From assembly GCF_034929435.1 (NCBI RefSeq), contig NZ_JAYFUM010000020.1, positions 62,001 to 126,000 of the forward strand: a stretch of 64,000 nucleotides of DNA, in the 5' to 3' direction. The stretch's first letter is position 1; each line of letters opens with the position of its first letter. Shown piece by piece: positions 43,408-52,314 of this stretch. The DNA comes from Arcicella rigui. Lineage in GTDB: Bacteria > Bacteroidota > Bacteroidia > Cytophagales > Spirosomataceae. The notes beneath the pieces were generated by a model, which saw only the letters and a list, made by a program, of their open reading frames with translations, made no database searches and had not been told where the DNA came from. The position numbers were made by a program, and so were the translations under genes.

Positions 43408-44103
43408 ATGAACACAAAACCAACCATTAGAATTGATGTAGTTTCGGACATCGTGTGTCCGTGGTGTTATATCGGAAAGCGTAGATTAGAAAAAGCTATT
43501 GAAGATACACAAAGTTCTTGTAATCTGCAAGTTATCTATCATCCTTTCCAACTCGACCCATCAGTACCAACTGAAGGAGTAGATTTTCAATCTTATATGG
43601 AAAACCGCTTTGGAGCAGGTTTTTCGCAGAAATTCCGCCAAGTAGAACAAGCTGCCGAAACGGTAGGGTTAGATTTTGACTTTGAAAATCTACCAAAATC
43701 TATCAATACTTTTGTTTTTCACAGAATTCTAACGATTGCTTTGCACGAAAACATCCAAGCAGCCGTAAAAGAAGCCTTGATGAAAGCCTATTTTGTAGAT
43801 AGAATCGACTTGACGATTGAACAGAATATTGTTGATTTGATGAGTCAGTTTGGTTGGACAGCCGAAAAAACAATAGACATTTTGCACTCCGACGAAGGTT
43901 CTGATGAAGTAAAAGAAGAAATGCACTATTTCCGTCAGCAAGGAATTTCAGGTGTTCCGTTCTTTATTTTTGATAAAAAATATGCTGTTTCTGGAGCTCA
44001 ACCTTCGGAAGTATTTTCACAAATTTTTCAAGAACTTCTTCAAGAAAAACAAGTACAAGCTGTTTCGGGCGATGTTTGTGATATTGATGGAGAAAATTGT
44101 TAA
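43408..44103 (+). CDS. DsbA-family oxidoreductase, FrnE-like
   Basis: 231 residues from ATG 43408 (an upstream ATG at 43366 adds 14 residues). A thioredoxin-like fold with DIVCPWCYIGKRRLEKAI (CPWC active site), a helical insert, and a cis-Pro in ISGVPFFIFDKKYAVSGAQ. The C terminus adds a further Cys pair (DVCDIDGENC). There is no signal peptide, so it acts in the cytoplasm, as in the FrnE/polyketide-type group of disulfide isomerases. Confidence 0.92.
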   Translation: MNTKPTIRIDVVSDIVCPWCYIGKRRLEKAIEDTQSSCNLQVIYHPFQLDPSVPTEGVDFQSYMENRFGAGFSQKFRQVEQAAETVGLDFDFENLPKSINTFVFHRILTIALHENIQAAVKEALMKAYFVDRIDLTIEQNIVDLMSQFGWTAEKTIDILHSDEGSDEVKEEMHYFRQQGISGVPFFIFDKKYAVSGAQPSEVFSQIFQELLQEKQVQAVSGDVCDIDGENC

Positions 44104-44107
44104 GTTT

Positions 44108-44137
44108 TTTTAGCGAGCGAATAAATTCGCTCGCTAA
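44108..44137. other. 30-bp palindrome between dsbA-like gene and recO
   Basis: TTTAGCGAGCGAAT (44108-44121) and ATTCGCTCGCTAAA (44124-44137) flank AA. No T-run follows on either strand, so it is a hairpin without a typical terminator tail. Nearby ATTCATATCTCATAATTCATAACTCATATC (44143-44172) belongs to the dispersed TTCA repeat family. Confidence 0.55.
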
Positions 44138-44175
44138 AGAAAATTCATATCTCATAATTCATAACTCATATCTAT

Positions 44176-44880
44176 TTACCCTTTCATCACTTCTTTCAAC
44201 ACAGCCAAAGATTTTATTTCGCCCAAAGTATCAATGTGAAGTCTGTAAAATAAAATGATAGATTCTAATAATTGATTTCGGCTATTTCTATCAATTCGTG
44301 GCGATTGATGATAAGGAGTATTCAGTAAAATATCTAATTGGTTTTCAAGCGTTTTACTTAGTACAGGTAAATTATGAAGACTTAATTCATGGGAAATTTC
44401 ATGGGCATTTTCGGGAGAAAAACCCAGAAAAGCACCCAGTTGTAAGAGAAATTGCAAATGGAAATTCTCAAAATGTTCTTCTACTTCATCCAGCCAAATG
44501 ATTGAATTATGCAAAAACTCAAACAAATGGTGATTCCCCGTTTCTTCTTTCAGTGATTTTCCGAGTACTTCTGTGATAAAAAGAGCGATTGACGATTTGT
44601 AAATATCATAAGGCAAAGTGTGAAAAGGCGTATTGCATTTGACTTCGGCAATACGATGAATCTGTTTATTGGCTGCTGTATTTTTCCCTTTCTGATAAAT
44701 CACCAAATCCAACAAAGTAAGCGGTTGAAAAAGAGCAATTTTATTTTTTGATTTTGCACTTCGTACACCATTTTCAATATAAGTCTGTATGCCAAATTCT
44801 TCGGTGAAAATATTCACGATTACAGAGGTTTCTCGGTAACGAATGTAATTGATTACAATACCTCGTGTTTTATTCAACAT
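44176..44880 (-). CDS. recO: DNA repair protein RecO
   Basis: 234 residues, usual length. The N-terminal OB fold starts MLNKTRGIVINYIRYRETSVIVNIFTEEFG, with a helical C-terminal part. The zinc-finger cysteines of some RecO proteins are absent, as in other Bacteroidota. It anneals single strands and loads RecA with RecF and RecR. It lies 10 bases downstream of the acyltransferase gene, so they form one operon. Confidence 0.93.
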   Translation of the reverse strand: MLNKTRGIVINYIRYRETSVIVNIFTEEFGIQTYIENGVRSAKSKNKIALFQPLTLLDLVIYQKGKNTAANKQIHRIAEVKCNTPFHTLPYDIYKSSIALFITEVLGKSLKEETGNHHLFEFLHNSIIWLDEVEEHFENFHLQFLLQLGAFLGFSPENAHEISHELSLHNLPVLSKTLENQLDILLNTPYHQSPRIDRNSRNQLLESIILFYRLHIDTLGEIKSLAVLKEVMKG

Positions 44881-44890
44881 AATTTTGGTT

Positions 44891-45703
44891 TTATACTTCT
44901 TCTTGGTCTCTTAGCCAAACTAACTGTTTAACAGGTATTTTTTGTTCGATTTGGTCTCTCAAAATCTCCATGATTTCCTCCGCAGGCATCGCAGGGTCAA
45001 AACGAATTGGTTTTTTGAAAGTAACCGAGAGCGTCGTATTTCTTTTTTTGAATCGTAACCCTTTTTTATCAAAAGCTCTTCTAAAACCATTAATTACTAC
45101 TGGTACAACGATTGGGTTGTGTGTTTTGATAAAATGTGCTGTGCCTTTTCGGAGTGGGGCATAAGGCGTAGTTGTACCTTGTGGAAAACTCACAACCCAA
45201 CCATAGTCAAGACCTTTCCCAACTTTATCTTCTGCCGAAGTATCTACTTCTTTTTTTACATTCTTTCCTTTCTCACGCCACGAGCGATTCACCAAAATTG
45301 CACCTGCTTGTGAGAAAATCTTTGGAATTAAACCGCCTTCTTTCATGGTTTCGGAAGCAGCCACATAAAATACTCTTGACCTTGGAGCGAATAAATAAAT
45401 CGGGAAATTGATTGAGTTTCTAAAACCCCATTTTACACTAAAGAAAATATGATAAAGACATATTACATCCATGAAGTATGTCTGATGATTCGATAAAAAA
45501 AGTACTCCTCTACAAGGTAAATCTTCCAAATGTTCTGTACCGCTGATACGTGTTTTATTGATTCCTCTGAGTCGGGAATAAGTAACCCAACCTAAGACAA
45601 TCATAATAATTCTTTTAACAAACATCGAATTGCCAAATGGGTCTCTTTCAAAGAAACCAAAAACATCAAGCATTGGTAAAAATTTTTTAAATAGAAGATT
45701 CAT
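44891..45703 (-). CDS. 1-acyl-sn-glycerol-3-phosphate acyltransferase (PlsC-like)
   Basis: 270 residues. Acyltransferase motif I NHQTYFMD (HX4D), motif III-like FPQGTTTPYAPLRKGT, and PVVINGFRRAF (motif IV). The N terminus is hydrophobic and helps membrane binding. It adds an acyl chain to a lysophospholipid or a related acceptor. It precedes recO. Confidence 0.9.
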   Translation of the reverse strand: MNLLFKKFLPMLDVFGFFERDPFGNSMFVKRIIMIVLGWVTYSRLRGINKTRISGTEHLEDLPCRGVLFLSNHQTYFMDVICLYHIFFSVKWGFRNSINFPIYLFAPRSRVFYVAASETMKEGGLIPKIFSQAGAILVNRSWREKGKNVKKEVDTSAEDKVGKGLDYGWVVSFPQGTTTPYAPLRKGTAHFIKTHNPIVVPVVINGFRRAFDKKGLRFKKRNTTLSVTFKKPIRFDPAMPAEEIMEILRDQIEQKIPVKQLVWLRDQEEV

Positions 45704-45874
45704 GCTATTATTTAGGGTTATTGACGAGCGTTTTTGTCTTTAGTCAATCTTTATTGTAAAATCGAAGATAGATAATTTTTACAATATTGTTCAAATATTT
45801 GTTTTGCGTCGCTTTCTTCAAAACTCTATTTACTTTTTCGAGGTTATACTGAAACAATCAAACATTGATGCTTT

Positions 45875-46780
45875 ATGAATGTACTCATCACAGGAGGTTC
45901 GGGCTTAGTTGGTACTCGTCTTACGCAAATACTTTTAGCCAATGGTTTTACGGTTTCGCACCTGAGTCGAAAACCAACCAATACTACTGGAAAAGTAAAA
46001 ATATACCATTGGGATATTGAAAATGGTATTATTGACGAAAAGGCACTACTTGAAGCTGACTACTTAGTACATTTAGCTGGTGCTGGCATTGCAGATGAAA
46101 AATGGACTGAGGAACGAAAAAAAGAAATTATCGACAGTCGCACAAAATCTCTTCGTTTGATTACTGCAAGTTTACAAACGCTTCCTCATAAAATTCAAGC
46201 ATTTACTTCTGCATCAGGTATTGGTTTTTACGGAGCAGATACTGGCGAAGAACATATTTCAGAACAATACACTGCTGGCGATGATTTTGTAGCCGAATGC
46301 TGTACTCAGTGGGAAGCTGTGGCTGATGAAATTCAGAATTTAGGCATTAGAACCAGTAAATTAAGAATTGGCATTGTGCTAAGTACCAAAGGAGGAGCTT
46401 TGCCCAAAATATTACTCCCTGTACGTTTTGGGGTTGGGGCGGCTTTAGGAACTGGCAAGCAGTATCAATCTTGGATTCATATTGATGATTTATGTGAATT
46501 ATTTATCAAATCTCTCACAGACGAATCTATGAATGGCGTTTATAATGCTGTTGCTCCGAAGCCTGTGACAAATTATGAACTGACTAAAACCTCTGCTGAG
46601 ATTTTAAAAAGACCATTTTTTATGCCCAACGTACCTGCTTGGACTCTAAAATTAGTTTTCGGCGAAATGTCCATTATTGTTTTAGGAGGCAATTACATAC
46701 TTAATCAAAGAATTAGTTTAGAAACTGATTTTCAATATCAATACAGTACTGTTAAAAAAGCTTTGGAGAGTTTGTTGTAG
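45875..46780 (+). CDS. NAD-dependent epimerase, TIGR01777/YfcH-like
   Basis: 301 residues. Rossmann motif ITGGSGLVGTRL at the N terminus, HLAGAGIADEKWTEERKKEI, SASGIGFYGADTGEE, LRIGIVLSTKGGALPKILLP, FGVGAALGTGKQYQSWIHIDDL, and the C-terminal DUF1731 part (PVTNYELTKTSAEILKRPFFMPNVPAWTLKLVFGEM). It is an extended SDR of unknown substrate. Confidence 0.92.
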   Translation: MNVLITGGSGLVGTRLTQILLANGFTVSHLSRKPTNTTGKVKIYHWDIENGIIDEKALLEADYLVHLAGAGIADEKWTEERKKEIIDSRTKSLRLITASLQTLPHKIQAFTSASGIGFYGADTGEEHISEQYTAGDDFVAECCTQWEAVADEIQNLGIRTSKLRIGIVLSTKGGALPKILLPVRFGVGAALGTGKQYQSWIHIDDLCELFIKSLTDESMNGVYNAVAPKPVTNYELTKTSAEILKRPFFMPNVPAWTLKLVFGEMSIIVLGGNYILNQRISLETDFQYQYSTVKKALESLL

Positions 46781-46871
46781 TTAGCTTTGAGAAGTGAGCT
46801 TTGAGTTTTTTTTGAATTTTGGTTGTTCTAAGTTGGGGGAGGAAATATTGCTTGACTATTCTAATAAATTG

Positions 46872-47498
46872 TCACAGTTTTCTATGTACAAATTCATCGG
46901 TTGCTTTCTTAATTTTAGCTTTAACCTCTTGCCAAGTAACTCCTTTTAAATCTATTGGGTCTGTTTCTATTTCGGCATCATCAAAATAATACAAAGAGTG
47001 AATGATATAACCGTAGTCATGATTTTTATACTTTCTTACAAAAAAAGAAAGCATTTCTTCTATTGAATAGTGATTTAGGAGTTCTGCTATATCCCAAAAA
47101 TCCTTTTTTGCTCCTCTTTGTGCCATTGCATTTAGCTTCATGGGTATAATGTCAGGAATAGATAGCAGTCTAATTCCGTCGATTACTTTTACAGACTCTA
47201 AATAATCATACTTATGAAGAATTATATCTATTTTAACATTTTCCAGAATTCCAGAAAAAGACTTTTCAGAACTGCGAATTAATTCAAAACTTGAAAAATT
47301 TTGAATGACAGTTTCTAATACTTCATCAGCAATAAAATCTTCATTACTGAAAATATCTAAATCTACCGAAAGTCTATGTCCTAATTGTAAAGACAGATTT
47401 GTTCCGCCAACTAAGGCAAACTTTGCTAAGACTGGTAAAGCCATCAGACGTTTTAGTAAATCTAATGTCTTTGTATCTACTGTATTTGTATAAAGCAT
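46872..47498 (-). CDS. Nucleotidyltransferase, AbiEii/AbiGii toxin family
   Basis: About 208 residues from ATG 47498 (an upstream ATG at 47519 would overlap the partner gene). Core motif GGTNLSLQLGHRLSVDLDIFS supplies the GGT(S)-x-D-x-D signature of the DNA polymerase beta-like nucleotidyltransferases, followed by RGAKKDFWDIAELLNHYS. Toxins of this type transfer nucleotides, for instance to tRNA, and stop growth or phage replication. It lies 8 bases after the DUF6922 gene, a pair often seen in Bacteroidota. Confidence 0.85.
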   Translation of the reverse strand: MLYTNTVDTKTLDLLKRLMALPVLAKFALVGGTNLSLQLGHRLSVDLDIFSNEDFIADEVLETVIQNFSSFELIRSSEKSFSGILENVKIDIILHKYDYLESVKVIDGIRLLSIPDIIPMKLNAMAQRGAKKDFWDIAELLNHYSIEEMLSFFVRKYKNHDYGYIIHSLYYFDDAEIETDPIDLKGVTWQEVKAKIKKATDEFVHRKL

Positions 47499-47506
47499 CA
47501 TATTTA

Positions 47507-47818
47507 TTAAAAATCCCAATGATTTGGTTGCTCTTGCCTTCGTTGATAGGCTTTAAAAAGTGATTTATCTAAATCAAAAAAACTACTTACAAAAGCAAAT
47601 ACTGGTTTTCTGAAATAAGCGATTTTCACAATATCATTTTTAATGCGTTCAAAACCATAGAACCTGATTAGCTCTAATTGGTCAGAGAAAACACCGTAGT
47701 TAAATACTTTATCAATTACAAAAACGCTATTTTTTTCAAAATCAATTCTTTCAAAATCAACATCCCAAAAAGCTTTTTGGGAAATATTTGGTTTTGATAA
47801 TACTCTTTTAGCTTCCAT
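47507..47818 (-). CDS. DUF6922 protein, probable antitoxin partner
   Basis: About 103 residues from ATG 47818; in-frame ATGs at 47848 and 47905 would lengthen the N terminus by 10 and 29 residues without family support. The core ISQKAFWDVDFERIDFEKN, VIDKVFNYGVFSDQLELIRFYG and a Phe/Lys-rich end match DUF6922, which commonly precedes AbiEii-type genes. It is small and charged, with no membrane segment. By position it is the antitoxin of a type IV-like toxin-antitoxin pair (inference). Confidence 0.72.
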   Translation of the reverse strand: MEAKRVLSKPNISQKAFWDVDFERIDFEKNSVFVIDKVFNYGVFSDQLELIRFYGFERIKNDIVKIAYFRKPVFAFVSSFFDLDKSLFKAYQRRQEQPNHWDF

Positions 47819-47959
47819 AATGTTGGATATGTTGGCATTAACACTCATATAAATCTCTGATAAATTTACAGAATTACAACGAGTTTCTCCTTTATTGCGA
47901 TTCATAATATTGATTTATCTTAAAAGAGAGTGTCTTCGATTAAATAGCTGATTGCATAC

Positions 47960-47992
47960 AGTGAATATCAATAAAGTTTAATTATATTCACT
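47960..47992. promoter_or_regulatory. Inverted repeat before the TPR gene
   Basis: AGTGAATAT (47960-47968) and ATATTCACT (47984-47992) flank 15 bases in the divergent region between the DUF6922 and TPR genes. It could be an operator for either. Confidence 0.35.
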
Positions 47993-48013
47993 TTAAATAC
48001 AAATTCGCAATCC

Positions 48014-49363
48014 ATGAGAACACTTTACTGCTTTATTACGCTTATTTTATGGTCTTTTACGACGTTTTCACAAAGAGAAAGTCGTCGCTATCCACAAAAA
48101 GATAGTTTAGTAAAAGCCTTGAAAGTAGAAAAAGTAGATAGTAATCGAGTAAATATTTTGTCTTTACTGACCCGTGCTTATCATTTTCAAGATGCACACA
48201 AAGCCTATCTTTATGGACAAGAAGGTTTGCGTTTGGCTCAGAAAATCAATTATGCTAAAGGACAAATTACTTGTGGTGTAAGTTTGAGTTCGCTTTTACT
48301 TGAAATGAATCAACAAGGAAAAGCCATTGAATTGTTGTTAAAAACCAATGAAATCTGCGAAAAGTACGGCGACCCAGCCCTACAAGCAAGAGTTTTTATG
48401 ACTTTGGGAATGGCTTATGGTAAAATGGATTATAATTTGGGTTTACAGTACCTCCTCAAATCTCGTGATGTCATTCACAAAGCCAAGATTTCTGAAAATT
48501 CAATCCCTATTAATTTAATGATTGGCTTCATGTACAAAGATTTGGGGAAATTAGATTCTGCTCTATTTTATCTGAACAAAAATTATCAGTCTTCCTTACG
48601 TACTTCCATCAGAAGTGTGGCTGCTACTGCCTTAGCAATGGGACAGGTCTATGAAAAAATGGGTAATATCCCTTTAGCAAAAAGCTATTTTCAATCGGCT
48701 TTGGCATTCAACAGTACTCATAGAATACCCATCAATGGCGATATTTATATTGAAATGGGTAAAATTTATTGGAAAACTAAGCAAAGAGATTCCACTATCT
48801 ATTTTGCCCAAAAGGCTTTGAAAGAAGTCAAGAGTACTTCTTATGCGATAATTCAACAAGCTTCATTATTACTTTTCCAAGTGTATCAAAAATCGAATGC
48901 ACCGCTTGCTCTAAAGTACCATATCATGACAACTATGGCGAAAGATAGTCTGTATAGTTTGGATAAATTTAAAGAAATTGGAGCTTATACTTTTCAAGAA
49001 ATTATCCGACAAGAGCATCTCAGAGAAGCACAAGAACAACAAGAAATCCAACGCTCGCAAAATATCCAATACATTGCTATCACGGTATTTATCTTGACGA
49101 TGATTATGCTCGGTGTAGTTTTGTATAAACGAAAAGTGAATCCGAATATATTAGAATGGCTTGGCGTAGTTTCTTTACTGTTACTTTTCGAGTTTTTGAA
49201 TATCATTCTTGAACCTTCCATTACCAAATTTGCCAATCGCTCGCCTATTATTACTTTGGCTTGCTTGGTGGTTTTGGCTTCTGTTGTTTCGCCTATTCAC
49301 CATTTTGCGGAAACTTCTTTAAAAAAATGGGTAAAAAGGATTGCTTTGAAGCTCAATCAATAA
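48014..49363 (+). CDS. Tetratricopeptide-repeat membrane protein
   Basis: 449 residues. Signal sequence 1-19 (ending TFSQ). TPR-like helical repeats run from about 40 to 300 (SLLTRAYHFQDAHKAYLYGQE, MGQVYEKMGNIPLAKSYFQSALAF). A helix rich in Glu/Gln (REAQEQQEIQRSQN) precedes three transmembrane helices (about 350-370, 382-400, 405-425) and a basic tail. The N-terminal half resembles sensor parts of Bacteroidota histidine kinases with TPR, but no kinase domain is present, so it is an orphan. Function unknown. Confidence 0.75.
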   Translation: MRTLYCFITLILWSFTTFSQRESRRYPQKDSLVKALKVEKVDSNRVNILSLLTRAYHFQDAHKAYLYGQEGLRLAQKINYAKGQITCGVSLSSLLLEMNQQGKAIELLLKTNEICEKYGDPALQARVFMTLGMAYGKMDYNLGLQYLLKSRDVIHKAKISENSIPINLMIGFMYKDLGKLDSALFYLNKNYQSSLRTSIRSVAATALAMGQVYEKMGNIPLAKSYFQSALAFNSTHRIPINGDIYIEMGKIYWKTKQRDSTIYFAQKALKEVKSTSYAIIQQASLLLFQVYQKSNAPLALKYHIMTTMAKDSLYSLDKFKEIGAYTFQEIIRQEHLREAQEQQEIQRSQNIQYIAITVFILTMIMLGVVLYKRKVNPNILEWLGVVSLLLLFEFLNIILEPSITKFANRSPIITLACLVVLASVVSPIHHFAETSLKKWVKRIALKLNQ

Positions 49364-49492
49364 AATTTATTCCAGTTTAATATCTCAACAAGCTTTTGTT
49401 TAAGCCAATAATTATTTTCAAATTCAGTAAATTCGCAAATGCTGAAGCTTGGAAGGCTTTGCTTGTACACAAATCATCAAATTATTCTTTCC

Positions 49493-50074
49493 ATGAAAAA
49501 TATTTTAATTTATTGCGGTTCGTCTTATGGCAACAATGAGATTTATAACCAAACTGCCCAGAAAGTAGGAGAGACACTTGCTAAACAAAATTTAAGATTG
49601 ATTTACGGTGGCGGAAGTGCGGGCTTGATGGGAACAACCGCAGACGCTGTTTTGGCAAATGGCGGTGAAGTAATCGGGATTATTCCTTCTTTCATGGAAG
49701 CATGGGAAGTACAACACAAAAATCTAACTGAAACGATTGTTGTGGAATCAATGCACGTTAGAAAACAACTCATGGCAGACCGTGCGGATGCTATCATCGC
49801 TTTGCCGGGTGGCTGGGGTACGCTTGATGAGCTTTTTGAAATTCTTACTTGGCGACAAATTGGACTGCACAGTATGCCGATTGGATTATTAAATACTAAT
49901 GGTTTTTACGATGATTTATTAAAAATGCTTGATAAAATGGCGGCAGAGGGTTTTGTAAGAGAAGCCAATACAAAATTTTTAATCATCGACGACAACATTG
50001 ATTCCTTACTCGAAAAACTCAGAAACGATAATACCGAAGGCGAAATCATTGGCAAACGAATCGAAAGAGCTTAA
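49493..50074 (+). CDS. LOG-family nucleotide 5'-monophosphate phosphoribohydrolase (TIGR00730)
   Basis: 193 residues from ATG 49493 (MKNILIYCGSSYG). An earlier ATG adds 18 residues of unrelated sequence. Family motifs: LIYGGGSAGLMGTTADAVL and PGGWGTLDELFEILTW (the PGGxGTxxE motif). It hydrolyses cytokinin riboside-type nucleotides or other nucleoside monophosphates. The full active-site motif is present. Confidence 0.92.
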   Translation: MKNILIYCGSSYGNNEIYNQTAQKVGETLAKQNLRLIYGGGSAGLMGTTADAVLANGGEVIGIIPSFMEAWEVQHKNLTETIVVESMHVRKQLMADRADAIIALPGGWGTLDELFEILTWRQIGLHSMPIGLLNTNGFYDDLLKMLDKMAAEGFVREANTKFLIIDDNIDSLLEKLRNDNTEGEIIGKRIERA

Positions 50075-50130
50075 CAATCTTTACCGCTATTTTTCGTTCA
50101 AAAACCAAACATTGATTGCCAATTATTGCT

Positions 50131-51783
50131 ATGAAAAATCTTCCTTTACTTTTCTTATCTATTCTTAATATTTTGTATCTCCCTCATATTCAGGCACAAA
50201 ATAGACCTGAAAATTTGGGTAGTACCGTAAATTCGGAATACTCTGAACTTAATCCAGTGATTGCTCCAGATGGTAGAATACTTTACTTTGGCAGAAAAAA
50301 TCATCCTCAGAATAAGTTCGGGGAAAACGGTACAGAGCAAATTGCGGGTTCACAAGATATTTGGTTTTCTGAAAATGTAATGGGTTCTTGGACAACCGCA
50401 AGGCGTATGCCCGAAAGCCTCAATCGTGACCAGTATAATTCTATTCTAAGTATTTCGCCCGACGGTCAGACGATTTTACTGAAAGGTGCTTATGTAAACG
50501 GTCAATACGAAACCAGAGGTTTTTCTATCGCAAAAAAGAATGAAAACGGTTGGGATATTCCGAAAAAAGTAATTATTCCTAAATACGAAAAACTCAGTAA
50601 AGGCAAAAATGAGTACGGTTTTCTTTCAAACGACGGCAGAGTATTATTAATGGCGTTTTCTGAAAAGAAAAACTCTGACGAAGATGATATTTACGCTTCT
50701 TTTCTGGAAGATGATGGCAGATGGTCGGAAGTAATCAATTTGGGCGATGAACTTAATACTGATTACACTGAAACTACGCCTTTTTTAGCTCCAGATGGAA
50801 AAACACTTTATTTTTCGAGCAATAGAGAAGGAGGAAAAGGCAGTAATGATATTTGGGTAAGTAAACGTTTGGACGAAACTTGGATTCACTGGTCAGAACC
50901 GACCAATATCGGCGAACCTATCAATACTGAACAATATGATGCTTATTACACGATTTCTGCTGCTGGCGACTACGCTTATTTTGTATCTGGTAATAGTACT
51001 TTAGGCAAAAAAGATATTTTTAGGCTTAAATTGGACAACGTTTCGCCAACCGATACCAAACCTGCCAGCACAACCAGTCCGATGGTTGCCGACAATACTC
51101 GAAAGTCGCAAGACAAACGACCAGCCCGAACTTTACCCAATCAATCTGAGTCAGTTGTATTAGTTTCTGGAAAAGTAATTGATGGAAAAACTGGAAAAGT
51201 ACCCAGCAATGCTCAAATCATTTACGAAGATTTAACCAACGGAAAAGAACTTGGTATTGCCACGCCCGACCCTGTGACGGGCGTTTATAAAGTAGTGTTG
51301 CCTTATGGCAAAAATTATGGAATCAGCACCAAAATTGACGGCTATATCAGTACTTCACAAAATATTGATTTAAGTAAAATCTCAGGAAAATATTTAGAAG
51401 TAGATGGCAAAGACATGACTGTAAAGCCAATCGAAGCAGGTACAAAAGTTGAAATGAACAATATTTTCTTTGAATTCGGTAAAGCGGCTTTAAAACCAGA
51501 ATCTTTTCCTGAACTGAATAGAATTGCCAATTTCTTCAAAACAAATACAAAACTAATTTCAGAAGTGAGCGGTCACACCGATAACGTTGGTACGGATGAA
51601 GTAAACAACAGACTTTCGCAAGAGCGTGCTGATGTGGTTCGTAATTATTTACTCTCACAAGGCGTTACTCCTGAACGAATTAAAGCTCAAGGTTATGGAA
51701 AAACTCGTCCGAAAGTAGCTAATGATACGCCAGAAAATCAAGCAATTAACAGAAGGGTAGAATTTGAGATTTTAAAGAATTAA
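50131..51783 (+). CDS. OmpA-family protein with PD40 beta-propeller repeats
   Basis: About 550 residues from ATG 50131; a TTG five codons earlier is unlikely. Signal peptide ending IQAQ. PD40 repeats: PVIAPDGRILYFGRK, ILSISPDGQTILLKG, FLSNDGRVLLMAF, PFLAPDGKTLYFSSNREGG. A linker rich in Ser/Thr/Pro, a carboxypeptidase-regulatory-like domain (VSGKVIDGKTGKVPSNAQI) and a C-terminal OmpA domain (NNIFFEFGKAALKPES, GHTDNVGT, NNRLSQERADVVRNYL) that binds peptidoglycan. Bacteroidota use such proteins in envelope anchoring and in type IX secretion/gliding (PorE-like). Confidence 0.93.
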   Translation: MKNLPLLFLSILNILYLPHIQAQNRPENLGSTVNSEYSELNPVIAPDGRILYFGRKNHPQNKFGENGTEQIAGSQDIWFSENVMGSWTTARRMPESLNRDQYNSILSISPDGQTILLKGAYVNGQYETRGFSIAKKNENGWDIPKKVIIPKYEKLSKGKNEYGFLSNDGRVLLMAFSEKKNSDEDDIYASFLEDDGRWSEVINLGDELNTDYTETTPFLAPDGKTLYFSSNREGGKGSNDIWVSKRLDETWIHWSEPTNIGEPINTEQYDAYYTISAAGDYAYFVSGNSTLGKKDIFRLKLDNVSPTDTKPASTTSPMVADNTRKSQDKRPARTLPNQSESVVLVSGKVIDGKTGKVPSNAQIIYEDLTNGKELGIATPDPVTGVYKVVLPYGKNYGISTKIDGYISTSQNIDLSKISGKYLEVDGKDMTVKPIEAGTKVEMNNIFFEFGKAALKPESFPELNRIANFFKTNTKLISEVSGHTDNVGTDEVNNRLSQERADVVRNYLLSQGVTPERIKAQGYGKTRPKVANDTPENQAINRRVEFEILKN

Positions 51784-51951
51784 TTTTGTGCTTTAGTTGG
51801 TAGGCTAATTTTTTCAATTTTCATCTATTTTGTTTCTTATAACCAGGAAAGAGTATCATTGAAAATCATTTTGAAAAATTAAAAGAATATCAATCACAAG
51901 ATTATCAATGAATTTAAGCTAACTTGTATTTAACTAAAAAAATACAAGATT

Positions 51952-52059
51952 ATGGCAAAAGATAAAGGCTCAATCAAAGAAGTAAAAAAAGAACCGACCA
52001 AAACCTTAAAGGAAAAAAGAGCGGCAAAACAAGAGAAAAAGAGTAGCAAAAGAGATTAA
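51952..52059 (+). CDS. Small Lys-rich protein, 35 residues
   Basis: Translates to MAKDKGSIKEVKKEPTKTLK then a Lys/Arg/Glu-rich end; half of the residues are charged. It begins at a clear ATG, ends at TAA and is followed by a terminator 13 bases later. Short Lys-rich proteins of this kind recur in Bacteroidota genomes, usually unannotated. It may bind nucleic acid or be disordered; no function known. Confidence 0.5.
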   Translation: MAKDKGSIKEVKKEPTKTLKEKRAAKQEKKSSKRD

Positions 52060-52072
52060 CTTAAATATTCCT

Positions 52073-52104
52073 AAACCTCAGAATTAACCTTCTGAGGTTT
52101 TTTA
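52073..52104 (+). terminator. Intrinsic terminator after the 35-residue gene
   Basis: AAACCTCAGAA (52073-52083) with TTCTGAGGTTT (52090-52100) followed by TTTA; 11-bp stem. Confidence 0.82.
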
Positions 52105-52224
52105 TTGAAATCTTGTCAAATAAATAGCTTTTTGGTCAAGGTTTTGAATTAATAGAAACTTCAATTTTTAAATTCACTTTACACAAAATAATTTCCAATT
52201 AAACCAAATAGCTGTTTTTAAGGT

Positions 52225-52232
52225 TAATTTTG
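52225..52232 (+). promoter_or_regulatory. -7 element (TAATTTTG) before mfd
   Basis: A full TAnnTTTG match, expected start near 52239, leader about 75 nt to ATG 52315. No matching TTG at the right distance upstream. Confidence 0.42.
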
Positions 52233-52314
52233 TAGTCGAATTTTTCGCCACGCATTGCTCAGATTTTTAGGAATCGGGCGGTTCGTGGCTATTGTTGTTA
52301 TTGAAGATAAAATT

